Of a stretch of DNA of 64,000 bases, positions 23,165 through 33,131 are shown one piece after another (positions within the stretch are counted from its first letter, which is position 1; every line of letters starts with the position of its first letter). Both the position numbers and the translations under genes were made by a program. Source of the DNA: Nyssa sinensis (lineage: Eukaryota; Streptophyta; Magnoliopsida; Cornales; Nyssaceae); NCBI GenBank assembly GCA_008638375.1, contig CM018051.1:13570369-13634368 (forward strand). Reading direction: 5' to 3'. The notes under the pieces were generated by a model. That model was not told the origin of the DNA and did no database searches. It saw only the letters and a program-made list of their open reading frames with translations.

Positions 23165-23355
23165 ATTTATAATTAAACGTATTAAATCGTGTTAAACATG
23201 TTAACACTACTAAAATTCAAACATGACATGTTTATTAATTGTGTTATACGTGTTAATTCGTTTATGACTCAAACTCATTTATGCTAAACTTAAATTCGTT
23301 AACTTTGTGTGATGTTCGAGTCATTGTATTGTATCAAAAATTGACACCCCTAAAA
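23165..23355. repeat. Dispersed repeat, related to 3190-3400
   Basis: It shares ACTACTAAAATTCAAACA, GTGTTATACGTGTTAATTCG and CGTTAACTTTGTGT with the copy near 3.3 kb. It is not present at the orthologous place in unit B. Confidence 0.55.
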
Positions 23356-23359
23356 AAAA

Positions 23360-25110
23360 ATTAATGAGTGATGCTCTATGTGGTACAGCTTATTACCGTT
23401 TTTTACTTGCTATGATGTGACTCGACTTTATTGCTTCCCATACAACTTTTTACACGTGGAATTTAGAAGCAGAGACAGCCTGTTTCTCATGATCCCAGCT
23501 CAACCCTAATCTGTGTCCCAACTAGAGTCTGAAAAGATCACCGTTATTTCTTCAAAATGTTTCAATGATTCTTTAATTGCAGTCGATCATATGTTTTCCA
23601 GATAGGTCAGAACATTTATGCATTATGATTTTCCCCTCCCGTCCTTGTAAAAGGAGTGGACGGTATTCCCACAGTTTTTTTGAATTCTTTAATTACACTG
23701 CTTATCGCAAATAGCTTTTGGTTTTTGACTGGCAATTTCTTTTCAGTCTTCTTTTTGTCAATTCAGTTGTTTGATAACGTTGATGTATTAATATCCATCT
23801 ACCATTATAGAAACACATTTGTGTATTTCTTACTCAGTGTAAGTAGACATAACAGTATAGTAATATAACTATTATAATACGTAAAAATCGTAATATAAAT
23901 TTATTTTTTAATATGTAGTGCATAAAATGTATTATAATTTAATACGCAATACGTACATAAATTATACTATAATTCATGTATAAGAATATGTGTTATTCTT
24001 TAATACATACAATTTAATACTTTGATACACGTAATGTATACACTGATAAAAGAAAAAATACACATAATGTTTACTTTAAAACAAATGCTTTAATACATAT
24101 ACAAATACTTTAAACAATAATTTATACACATAATAAGGTATACAAAATAAATATAAAAAAGCACATTAATTCAAATTAACACCATAATAATACATAAATT
24201 CTTAAATCCACATTAATCAAACATAAAACACAATCTATAATAAATAAATAAAAACTAAGACATTTACGTAATCAAATTTATCAAAAAAAATAAAAATCAC
24301 ATAAATACAATATAAGACACATTTGTGAGTTTTTTACTGTAACATTGGAGTTTTTTTTTTAATATTTCCTGAACCCACTGACTTTTCTATTTATTTTTCA
24401 TACCCACGTTGCTTTTAGAAGTGTCTTTTGAAGAGATGCTTATAAAAGCATCTTTTGAAGAGATGCATATAAAAGTGTTAATTCAAGAGACGCTAATGCT
24501 ATTAAATGTTTTTTTCTTCCGAGAGAGACGCCTTTAAGAGTTTCTCAATTTTTGTTAAGTCCCATGGGTTAGATTAAGTTCATTACAGACCCGTCTTTTG
24601 GAAAGACGCCTATAGAGGCATTTTCAGGAGAAGTCTTTGTAATTGTCAAAAACTCAGGAAAGGTCACTAAAATTAAAAAAAAAAAAATATTTTTACCAAA
24701 AAAAAAGTGAGAGTCACTCACTGGCTGTTAACATCGACTGTTTACGTGGGTGCAATGTGGTGGTTAGCCGAGGTGGCAACCGGAGTAGAGGGAGGGAGAG
24801 GCAGAAATTGAGTGGGGGAGTAGGGCTTGTGGTTTCTACATTTACTTATTATAACTTTGATTATAATTTATATGCTAAGCCTCATAAATCAGCTTATGTC
24901 ACTTAAATACTTTGAAAGTGTGTATTTAATTGATTCTCAATAACTTAATGATCTCTCTTTTTTTGGCAGGTAACTTTATAATATCTAATGATTAACAATT
25001 TTTTAAAGAACCAACTTCATTCCATGGTGAATAATTAATAATTTGATTACTTAATGATTAATAACTTTTTGAAAAAATTTCTTTATACTATTAATTATTC
25101 ATGTATAGTA
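23360..25110. other. Intronic sequence conserved with unit B, no gene
   Basis: It aligns with 53540-55965. It includes GAAGAGATGC-type short inverted and direct repeats (24420-24620). At about 24618-24680 only the right tip of a MITE is left; unit B has the full element at 54990-55512. About 690 bp present in B were thus lost in A. Confidence 0.65.
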
Positions 25111-25115
25111 TATAT

Positions 25116-25329
25116 TGATAGTTTTGCATAAACATGTGCACCACAATCAATGAACAAGAAACAAAAAGAAACAAAGAAGAGAAAATAGCAGCCGCATGCT
25201 CTGTTCAATAAGTTCACGTAAGAATGTGTATTACAATAAAAGAAAGCAAAACAAGAAACCCTAAAGGCTAGACAAAGACTAAACTACCCTTGGTAAATTA
25301 CCTATACTATATACATATATTCTCTAACA
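25116..25329 (-). repeat. 3' LTR of copia_3A
   Basis: On the minus strand it starts TGTTAGAGAATATATG and ends AAAACTATCA. A purine tract (GAGTTTGAAGTGGGA, minus strand) lies directly outside its inner edge. Confidence 0.9.
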
Positions 25330-25426
25330 TCCCACTTCAAACTCACGATGATGTACGTATCGAGAGTTTGCCAAGAAGAAACTGTAAGCGCTTAATAGTG
25401 TGAGACTTTGTGAAGAAATTCGCTAA

Positions 25427-26183
25427 CTACAAGGTAGAGGAGATGAAGGAGAGAGAGATAGTGCCATGTTGAAGGTGATGACGTGTAAGACGACAATCAA
25501 TCTTAATATGCTTAATGAGTTCATGAAAGATTGAATATTGAGCAATTTGAGTAGCACTCTTGTTGTCAAAATACATAGGAGTGGGGTCAAATAGAGAGAC
25601 ACCCATGTCAACAAGTAACCAACACAACCAAATTATCCCAAATTATCTCAGCTGAAGAGCGTGCAACAACAAATTGCTTCTTACTTTTCCAAGAAATGAG
25701 AGAATCACCAAGAAAAATACAGAAACCAATAGCGGACTTGCGATTTGTAGGATGTCCAGCCTAATCAGAATTAGAGTAAGTGTGAAGTTCCAAAGCTGAT
25801 GTAGAAGAAAGTAATAGACTCTGATGTAAAGTGCCCCAAAGATAAAGTAAGATGCGAAAAACAGCAGCCTAGTGTATAGTAGTGGGAGAGGAGACAAATT
25901 GACTAACAATATGAACAACATATGCAATATCAGGTCGAGTGATGGTGAGATAAACTAGACTACCAACAAGGGTGTGGTATAGAGTTTGATTTGCCAATGG
26001 AACTCCATCTGAAGAAGTATAATGGACATTGAGTTCAAGAGGAGTCTCAACAGTTCGAGAATTCATGAGATGGGTTCTTTGGATGACATCCTTTGCATAT
26101 TTGAACTGAGAAAGGAGATAAGCTTTAGGGGAAGAAGCTACCTCAATGCCAAGAAAATATCGCAAGGGTCCCAAATCCTTCAT
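25427..26183 (-). pseudogene. Copia reverse transcriptase end and RNase H relic, copy A
   Basis: From 26183 the minus strand reads MKDLGPLRYFLGIEVASSPK, the standard copia RT segment after the catalytic site. TRPDIAYVVHIVSQF follows. RNase H follows in shifted frames, with YFDNKSATQIAQ near 25570. Stops and frameshifts separate the parts. The most intact relative in this window is the unit B copy. Confidence 0.88.
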
Positions 26184-26221
26184 TTCAAACTAGTGGTGCA
26201 ACTCTACTTTTAACTATGCAA

Positions 26222-26992
26222 TCCCATCTATGCCATCTCCAGTCAAAATCATGTCATCAACATGAAGGAGGAGGAGAATACGTCCGGCAGATGTGGAACG
26301 AACAAACAAGGCAGAATCATAATCACTGGAACGAAATCCAAGTTAGCTAATCACATTAGAGAACTTCTCAAACCAAGCCTGTGCAGCATGTTTGAGACCA
26401 TACAAAGCCTTCCATAGTCTACAAACCTCCCCAAGGTTATGGGAAACACCAAGGGGCGGAGACATATAAACTTCCTCTTTGAGATCCCTATTGAGGAATG
26501 CATTCTTTACATCCATTTGTGAAAGGTTCCACTGGTTAATAGATGCTACAACAATCAAAGTACGAACATATGTCATCTTAGCAACACGTGCAAATGTCTC
26601 CTCATAATCAAAGCCAAGTCTTTGGGTGAAACGCTTTGTAACCACTGCAGTTTTACCAGGAGGAAAAGGCACCAAATCCCATGTGTCAGTCTTATGCAAA
26701 GCGGTGATTCTTTATTCATAGCCTGTTGCCAAAAAGGGTCAAGAGTAGCCTCCTTATAGGAGGCAGGCACACAAAGAGAGTTAAGAGAAGCTAAAAAAGA
26801 AGTAAAGGTAGATGAATAACAAGATTTTGATGTAAGAACATATGAATCAAGATGTGAAGGAGGCTTACGGTCACGCGTGGGATAGTGAGAAGGTGCAGGT
26901 TCCATATAATTAGAAGATAAAGGAGAGTTAGTCAGTGAAGGAGGATGATTTGTACCTATAGAAGAAACAATTGTCCCTGCGAGAGTAAACAT
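26222..26992 (-). pseudogene. Copia linker and reverse transcriptase, copy A
   Basis: The pre-RT linker is rich in Ser/Pro (RDRKPPSHLDSY near 26880). RT includes WDLVPFPPGKTAV, FTQRLGFDYEETFA and LSQMDVKNAFLNRDLKE near 26500, then YGLKHAAQAWFEKF. Between PGKTAV and the FTQRL segment some 25 residues present in unit B (the GYRWVYKIK region) are deleted. The catalytic motif reads LLHVDDMI near 26265. A frameshift splits linker from RT. Confidence 0.88.
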
Positions 26993-27171
26993 TAGTTATT
27001 AGAGGAGGAGCAGAAGAGATGGGGACAATAGGGATTGAAGATGTGGGAACAGTAGGGGAAGGCTTTGTGTCAACATCATCTGCAAAGGGATCAAGATGAA
27101 CAAGCTCAGACTTAAGTAAGGTGTTAAGGACATGTAGGAATAGAAAAGAAAGGAATATGCTAAAAAAAAAA

Positions 27172-27905
27172 AAAACATGACGGGATCATGGTGTTAAATA
27201 ACGGCCATTACATATGGGTTTTTTGTCCCTCTGATATTGATACTAGCCGATATATCGGTGTTACTAAAATTCACAGCCATAACCGTATCGGTCGTTACAA
27301 GACCGTTACGGCCGATATATCTATTTTATGTTTTTTTTTCCTTATTTCTTTTTCTACAGAATTTTTATGATTTCTGTTTTTATAATATTTATATACAAGT
27401 GAGATACTTAACAAAATAATCCAAAAAAAATTAAAATGGGTTGTAAAAACATTCGGGTCAATACAAACTCAAAAATGCCTCTTGGCCTCAAAATTTTTAA
27501 ATTTTTTTTATTCCATAACTAATCAACTAAATTGATTTTCATGCTTATAATTATTTTTTGTTATTATTTATATTATTCCTTGTAATGTTACTCAAATTAA
27601 ATAATATTTCTTATTAGTTTATCTTTAAAATATCCATATAAAATAATAAAATATCTTCTTAAGTGTAATTTATAAAAAAAAATATTTTTTTAGGTATTTA
27701 AAAATTAAAAAGTAATAGTAAACAAATATTAAAATGTGATAATTGTAATCAACATATGTGTATAAATAACTTTTAAGAGATTTGCTATTGTTTGAAAAAA
27801 ATTCACGGTTGTGGTTTTCGATTCTCGTTACAAATGACCCGATACTCTCGATATCGTTACACTGCGACCGCGACCGATTCGTATCCCACAACCACAATTT
27901 AAATC
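27172..27905. mobile_element. Non-autonomous DNA transposon (Mutator-like?) within copia_3A
   Basis: About 735 bp interrupt the copia pol frame between a stretch ending in a VFLGYG-type motif and the one that starts HIPFF. One end carries palindromic TAACGGCCATTACATATGG and CCGATATATCGGTG motifs, and similar GATACTCTCGATATCGTTAC words occur near the other end. The same insertion is at 58082-58825, so it preceded the duplication. Class is inferred from the GGCCGTTACG-type terminal words; a TSD could not be resolved. Confidence 0.55.
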
Positions 27906-28063
27906 CATGGATGGGACATAAAGTTTTTGTGTGTGAGGGTCATAGCATCAATATCTCTTTTGTCCCTCACCATAACCAAGAAACACACATATAACAGATC
28001 ATGCGGACAACTTAGAAAGCTCAACATGAGGTCGAAGGACAAAACATGTACAACCAGAGACTT

Positions 28064-29351
28064 TTAAATGAAAATATTCCGGAGCCTTACCATATAATTT
28101 CTCCTATGGAGATACTCTTGAATTAAGGGCATCAAGTAGGTGGTAGTAAGAACTGCCTTTCCTAAAAAAAACCTTAGGGACATTAACAGAGAGGAGAGAC
28201 CGAGCAATCTCAATGATGTGCCTATGTTTTCTTTCAGCAACACCATTCTACTTTCGAGTATCGGTGCGCGAAGACTAGTGTATGGTACCATCAGAAACGA
28301 GTAGAGCGGAAAATTCACCTTTAGTGTACTCCCCACCCAAATCGCACCTAAAACACTTAATGATAACTGAATGTTGTGTTTGAACTAATGCACGAAATAT
28401 TTTACAAATGCCAATAAAATTAGAACATCTCTTCATAAGATAAATCCAACAAAAACAAGTATGATCATCAATAAAAGAAACATAATATTGGGACCCTCCT
28501 TCTGTAGAAATAGGAGATGGACCCCAAACATTAGAATGAATTAAATCAAAAGATGTAAGAGAAATTAAAGTACTGTTATTAAAAGGTAGAGTAGAAAATT
28601 TTGCAAGTTTGCAACCACTACAATAAGAAAGATCATGATAATTCAAATTTTCTAATGCTCCCGTAGAAGCCAAAAATCTGAACCTAGAACTAGAAACATG
28701 TCCAAGACGCGAGTGCCACAAGTAAAAACTAGATGAATTTAGACTTAAACGAAAAGAAGATAAATCAACACAAGAACCAGCAAACTCTCCAACTTGAAGT
28801 TCTTCCAACAAATACAATACCCCCTTCCTATGGCCTATACCAATCAGCTTGTTGGAATGTAAATCCTGCACAAAACAAAAGGTTGGAGTAAAATAAACAT
28901 AGTATCCAGAATCACATAGCTGACTAATAGAAATCAAATTCAATGCAAGCTGAGGGATACAGTAAACATCAAAAAGAGATAGGCGAGATGAAACAATGGA
29001 ACCAATGCCTACAAATGGCATCGGGGTACCATTGGCAGCCAAAATAGAGAAAGGTGTTGAAGTAGCAAACATAGATGTGAATAGAGAGACATCATTTGAC
29101 ATATGATGAGTAACACCTGAATCAAATACCCAAGTGGATGGAGGTATACCTGGAGGAGCCAAGGAGAACAAACCTATGGAAGGAGAAACTAACAAGGCAT
29201 TAGGCTGTGATGTAGAAAGAAACTTTTGTAACTGCTCTGCAATAAGAGATAGTGTAGGAGTGGTAGAAGACAACACTTCTGATGGTGCAATGGCTGCAGT
29301 ATGATAATGCTTAAACTTCGAAGTCTGTTGTTGTACCCTACTTAACAACAA
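28064..29351 (-). pseudogene. Copia protease and integrase, copy A
   Basis: The frame from 29351 includes the aspartic protease motif WVFDSGVTHHMS near 29130, the GAG-pre-integrase zinc module (YLWHSRLGH ... CSGCKLAKF near 28640) and the start of the integrase core (FDLIHSNVWGPSP near 28540, FRCDLGGEYTKGEFS near 28340). It ends at a frameshift near 28275; a degenerate continuation to 28064 still resembles the end of the integrase core. Lengths fit copia pol. Confidence 0.9.
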
Positions 29352-30133
29352 GGGTCATTGAGCCTTCCAATGACCCTTCTGCTTGCAAAAATTACACTCA
29401 TCAATGGAAACTTTAGTACATTGTCTATTTTGAGCATTAAAGCTTGCTTTGATGAAATAGTCAGAACAATTTGAGTAGGAGTTGGGAGAAGACCTTTCCC
29501 TGCATGTGACTTGAGACGTACTTCCTTTGCCAACAGTTCATTACCAAGAGAACCAATAGGAAGGGGACTACGATGATGGATAGAACCACGAAGTGCCTCA
29601 AAATCATCTCGAAGAGCCATCAAATATTGAACAAGTCGTTGTTCCTCCCTATAAGTGCAATAAGATTTATTCACACCAAGATCAATAGGTTCAGTGAGTG
29701 CCAATTGGTCCCAAAAACCAGTCATAACAGAATAAAATTCCTGAATACTATTATCCCTTTGTCTAGCTGCTCTAATGTCCATTTCTAATTGTTATCATTT
29801 GGCAAAGTTGGACTACATGTATAACTTTGCTAAATGATCCCAAACTTGCTTGGCTGTAGAGAATTTTGCCAACTGCATACCTATGGACTGCTCAACAGAA
29901 TTATTAACCCAAGTAATAATTTTGGAATTGTTCACTTCCCAAGTTGCTAACAATTCCACATATTTCTCTGCATTACTATCAGGTGGCATAGCCATATCAC
30001 CAAAAACATATCCCCACATTGTCTTTCCAATCAAAAAATTCTTCATAATGTATGCCCAATAGGAATAATTACTCCCATTCAATTTAACACTGATTTCTTG
30101 AAGAGAAACATCTCTTTCACCCGCCATCATCAA
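29342..30133 (-). pseudogene. Copia gag, copy A
   Basis: The start MMMAGERDVSLQEIS at 30133, followed by LNGSNYSYWAYIMKNFLIG, is the N-terminal capsid part of copia gag. A break near 29800 is followed by a second frame with YLMALRDDFEALRGSI. At about 29350-29390 a CCHC zinc knuckle is visible (CNFCKQKGHWKAQ), but the codon for its fourth ligand has become TGA. Gag is therefore broken at two or more places. Confidence 0.88.
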
Positions 30134-30275
30134 ACTCCAATAAAATTGGAAAGATCAAAATTAACAAATAAAACCTAAAATAAAATTAATACAACAAAAA
30201 GCGCAGTAGAAAGACATGGAAAACTTGCTGAAGAGTTTCTGGAGCCTACGAAGGAGAAGTGTCCAGAAAAATTCC

Positions 30276-30309
<34 letters not shown>

Positions 30310-30358
30310 CTAATGAAAAAAAAATTCCAGCGAGAGAGATGCTAGTGGAATTAAATCT

Positions 30359-30370
30359 GCTCTGATACCA
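30359..30370 (-). other. Primer-binding site of copia_3A (initiator Met-tRNA)
   Basis: The minus strand reads TGGTATCAGAGC immediately inside the 5' LTR, a perfect match to the initiator Met-tRNA 3' end. Confidence 0.92.
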
Positions 30371-30574
30371 TGACAATTTTGCATAAACATGTACACCAGA
30401 ATCAACGAACAAGAAACAAAGACGAGAAGAGAGCAGCCGCATGCCCTATTCAATAAGTTCACGTAAGAATGTGTATTACAATAAAAGAATGCAAAACAAG
30501 AAACCCTAAAGGCTAGACAAAGACTAAACTACCCTTGGTAAATTACCTATACTATATACGTATATTCTCTAACA
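30371..30574 (-). repeat. 5' LTR of copia_3A
   Basis: It matches 25116-25329 apart from roughly twelve substitutions and a 10-bp gap. TATAT follows as the TSD. Confidence 0.92.
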
Positions 30575-30579
30575 TATAT

Positions 30580-32385
30580 ATGAATAAACAAATTATTAGT
30601 AACATTAATTTTTTGGTAATAAAAAAGAAGATTAAGAGTAGCTTAGATTAGATGTGATACACATTTTTTTTTTTTGATGAAAAGAGTTCCAAGACTCTTG
30701 AAAATAGGTATGTGTGTCTAATTTTTTTTGCTGAAAAAATTATACTTGTGAGAAACTTTTTTATTAATTAAAATTAAACAAAAAGCTAATAATTAATAAT
30801 TCTATTAATGACTAAATTTGAATCTTCTAGGATTATTAATTGTTATAGGGTTAACTATATAAAAGATTTAGTGTTTATGCAAGAATATAACTATTTTTTG
30901 ACATGGTTTCAAGAGATACAAATATATTTGTGACATCATTGTAGATATTGTGTTTGAAAAACTTGTTGATAAGGATTTGGTAATGAACATCCTTCATTCA
31001 TAGTGAATTTGGAAGTTTTACAAAGTTAGATTAAGTTGCTTTGTTGCATATGGCATCCTTGAAATTAAAAGAAACTCTAATAATCCTTTGTTTAAAGCGA
31101 TTAGAGTCAAATAAGTCACATCATTCTGTATAGACTTTTTTGTATAAGAGTTCTGCTTATATAAACGCTTATTGTTTTACTTTCAATGAAGCTAAGGTAG
31201 TGATTTATTTAGAAACACACGCGCACACACACTGAGTATTGTAACCATTTTATTTTTGCTTAAAGTTAAAAAGTAATAAGTGAAAACATGTTTGAAAAAA
31301 TCATTGGAGAAGTAATTTTGCTCTTTAGATTATATTTTTCTGGTTTAAGTGGCTGGTGGCTTGGGGCTTGTCCCATAGTTACTAGAGAACGTTAATATCT
31401 TAATGATCTTAGTTTTGGTACACATGTTCCAAAATAGAGAATATTTACATTCCATAATACTAAATTTGGTGATATAAGAAATTTCTCCATACTTCTTTCC
31501 TTAATTTTTTGTTTTAAGAGAAAAATTATAAAAAAAATTAATATAAATCAAGAGATCAATATAAATAGGTATGTTCAGTTCATTATTTTTACATGTTTCA
31601 TTTCAATATAATAAATTTTCATAATTATATGGGTACTTCTATGATATTAGTTCTCACTAAAACACATACAATTAGACATAAACTATCATATTACACCAAT
31701 GTCTTTGCATAAGCTTATTTCATATTGTACCACATTTAGAGAATGTAGTGTATTGAGTTTCTGTTCTTGTTCCGTGTACCATAAAGATTCATATTCTAGG
31801 TAACTTTGCTTTATCCACTTTTTGTTTTATTTATTTTAGCACCCTTTGTACCAACCTACTAATCTCTCCTCTTACCTTGTTATTGCTTAGTTCAAGTGGA
31901 AGATTACAAGTAACGAGTGAAAATAGGAACCAACCCCTATATTTGTAACCATACAATGCAAATCCTAACCCATAAATTGTTGCTAATAATAGGCTCACAG
32001 AGTAGGAAACACAATCAAGTATAATTAACAGTGTATCAAGTTCAATGAACTCTATGGATAATAACCAATCAATGAACTTTTCTAGTCTATTCTCAACTAA
32101 GTTAGTTTCCAATTAATCTGATTTTCACAAATATAAAACATAATGAGTTATACTTACTCACACCATGAAAAAAATCCTTACATCCTTCTCATGATCATTA
32201 AGTACATCTATCCTATCATGATGTAGAATTTCCCTATAATTTCACCCAATTTATACATAGAAAAAACTATCATAAAGAAGAGTGCCCCCATAATCACACC
32301 AAATTTATACACATAAAATAATGAAGGGAATTTTTCACAACCTAATGGCTACATCCACCAATTTTCTCTTACACATGAAATCCAC
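30580..32385. other. Intron sequence found only in unit A
   Basis: AT-rich DNA with no recognised gene or element. It is missing from unit B, where a deletion joins copia sequence directly to the equivalent of 32386. Confidence 0.6.
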
Positions 32386-33131
32386 ATATGTGAGACATGG
32401 CGTTATGAAAGCAACCTTTCGGCTATCAAAATAACAACTCTTAAATTAGTACTAGATGCATTTGCATCTTGTCAAAATGACAATAGTATACCACCAAAGC
32501 CATTATAGCACGGTAGTTAAAGCATAGCACTTGAGTGGAGTGGGGGTCGGAATTAGGGGTTTTCTTCTAAAGGTTAATAATTGAAAAAAAAGAAAAAAGA
32601 AAAAGATTGTACCTCAATAATGTGATGTTGGACATAAATGTGACTATTTGCAAATAACCATGGAAAAGAGAAGTCCCAAATAAGGAGAAAAAACACTTGC
32701 ATGCCATCGAGGTTATGTTAGTGTTCCAAAAGAAGAAGAAGAAGAAGAGGATACATTAACAATTGGCAAGAGAGGAAGAAGATTCATTACTCTCTTTTTT
32801 TTTTTGGGGGGGGGGGGGGGTTGGAATTTTTTACTTGCAGGGTTTTCCATTGAAACAAATGGAATAGAATTTTGTTGATTTTCTTCTTCTCATCATGTAT
32901 GGTATATACATACACTTTCTTAGTTCTTTTGATGTTAGATTGATCTTAGTGTCAATTTATATGTAACTCTAGTAGTGCAATGGCAAGGAAATATAATTGA
33001 TTTTTCTTGATTGCTGTTTTGACTTTATTTTTTTTTTTTTTTGTATGTAACTATTTTGTTTTCATGACATTATTTAGCCATTTTAACTCATCTTTATTGT
33101 TATTATATCTCTTTTTACTGACAATTGGCAG
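32386..33131. other. End of intron 1, conserved with 59152-59720
   Basis: Non-coding sequence ending in the acceptor TTGGCAG. A poly-T/poly-G tract with 15 G lies at 32794-32820; unit B has 22 G at that place. A GAAGAAGAAG run precedes it. Confidence 0.7.

Larger units (their letters stand above)
25116..30574 (-). mobile_element. Complete Ty1/copia element (copia_3A) with TSD, in the TIR-NLR intron
   Basis: The element has 214- and 204-bp LTRs flanked by TATAT on both sides (25111-25115 and 30575-30579), an initiator-Met PBS and, on the minus strand, gag, protease, integrase, reverse transcriptase and RNase H in copia order. It is inactivated by frameshifts, stops, a DNA-transposon insertion (about 27172-27905) and an in-frame deletion of about 75 bp in RT. 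The LTRs differ by roughly a dozen substitutions and a 10-bp indel, so the insertion is not recent. The unit B copy at 55971-59151 shows that it was present before the duplication. Confidence 0.93.
21625..33131 (+). other. Large intron 1 of the unit A TIR-NLR gene
   Basis: Donor GG|GTAATT at 21624/21625 and acceptor TTGGCAG at 33131 give a phase-2 junction that restores Gly-His-Glu-Trp, the usual start of the TNL linker. The intron contains MITE-like pieces, a tRNA-like sequence, a complete copia element on the minus strand and poly-T/poly-G. Most of it, apart from 28.2-32.4 kb, has a counterpart in unit B. Confidence 0.8.
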
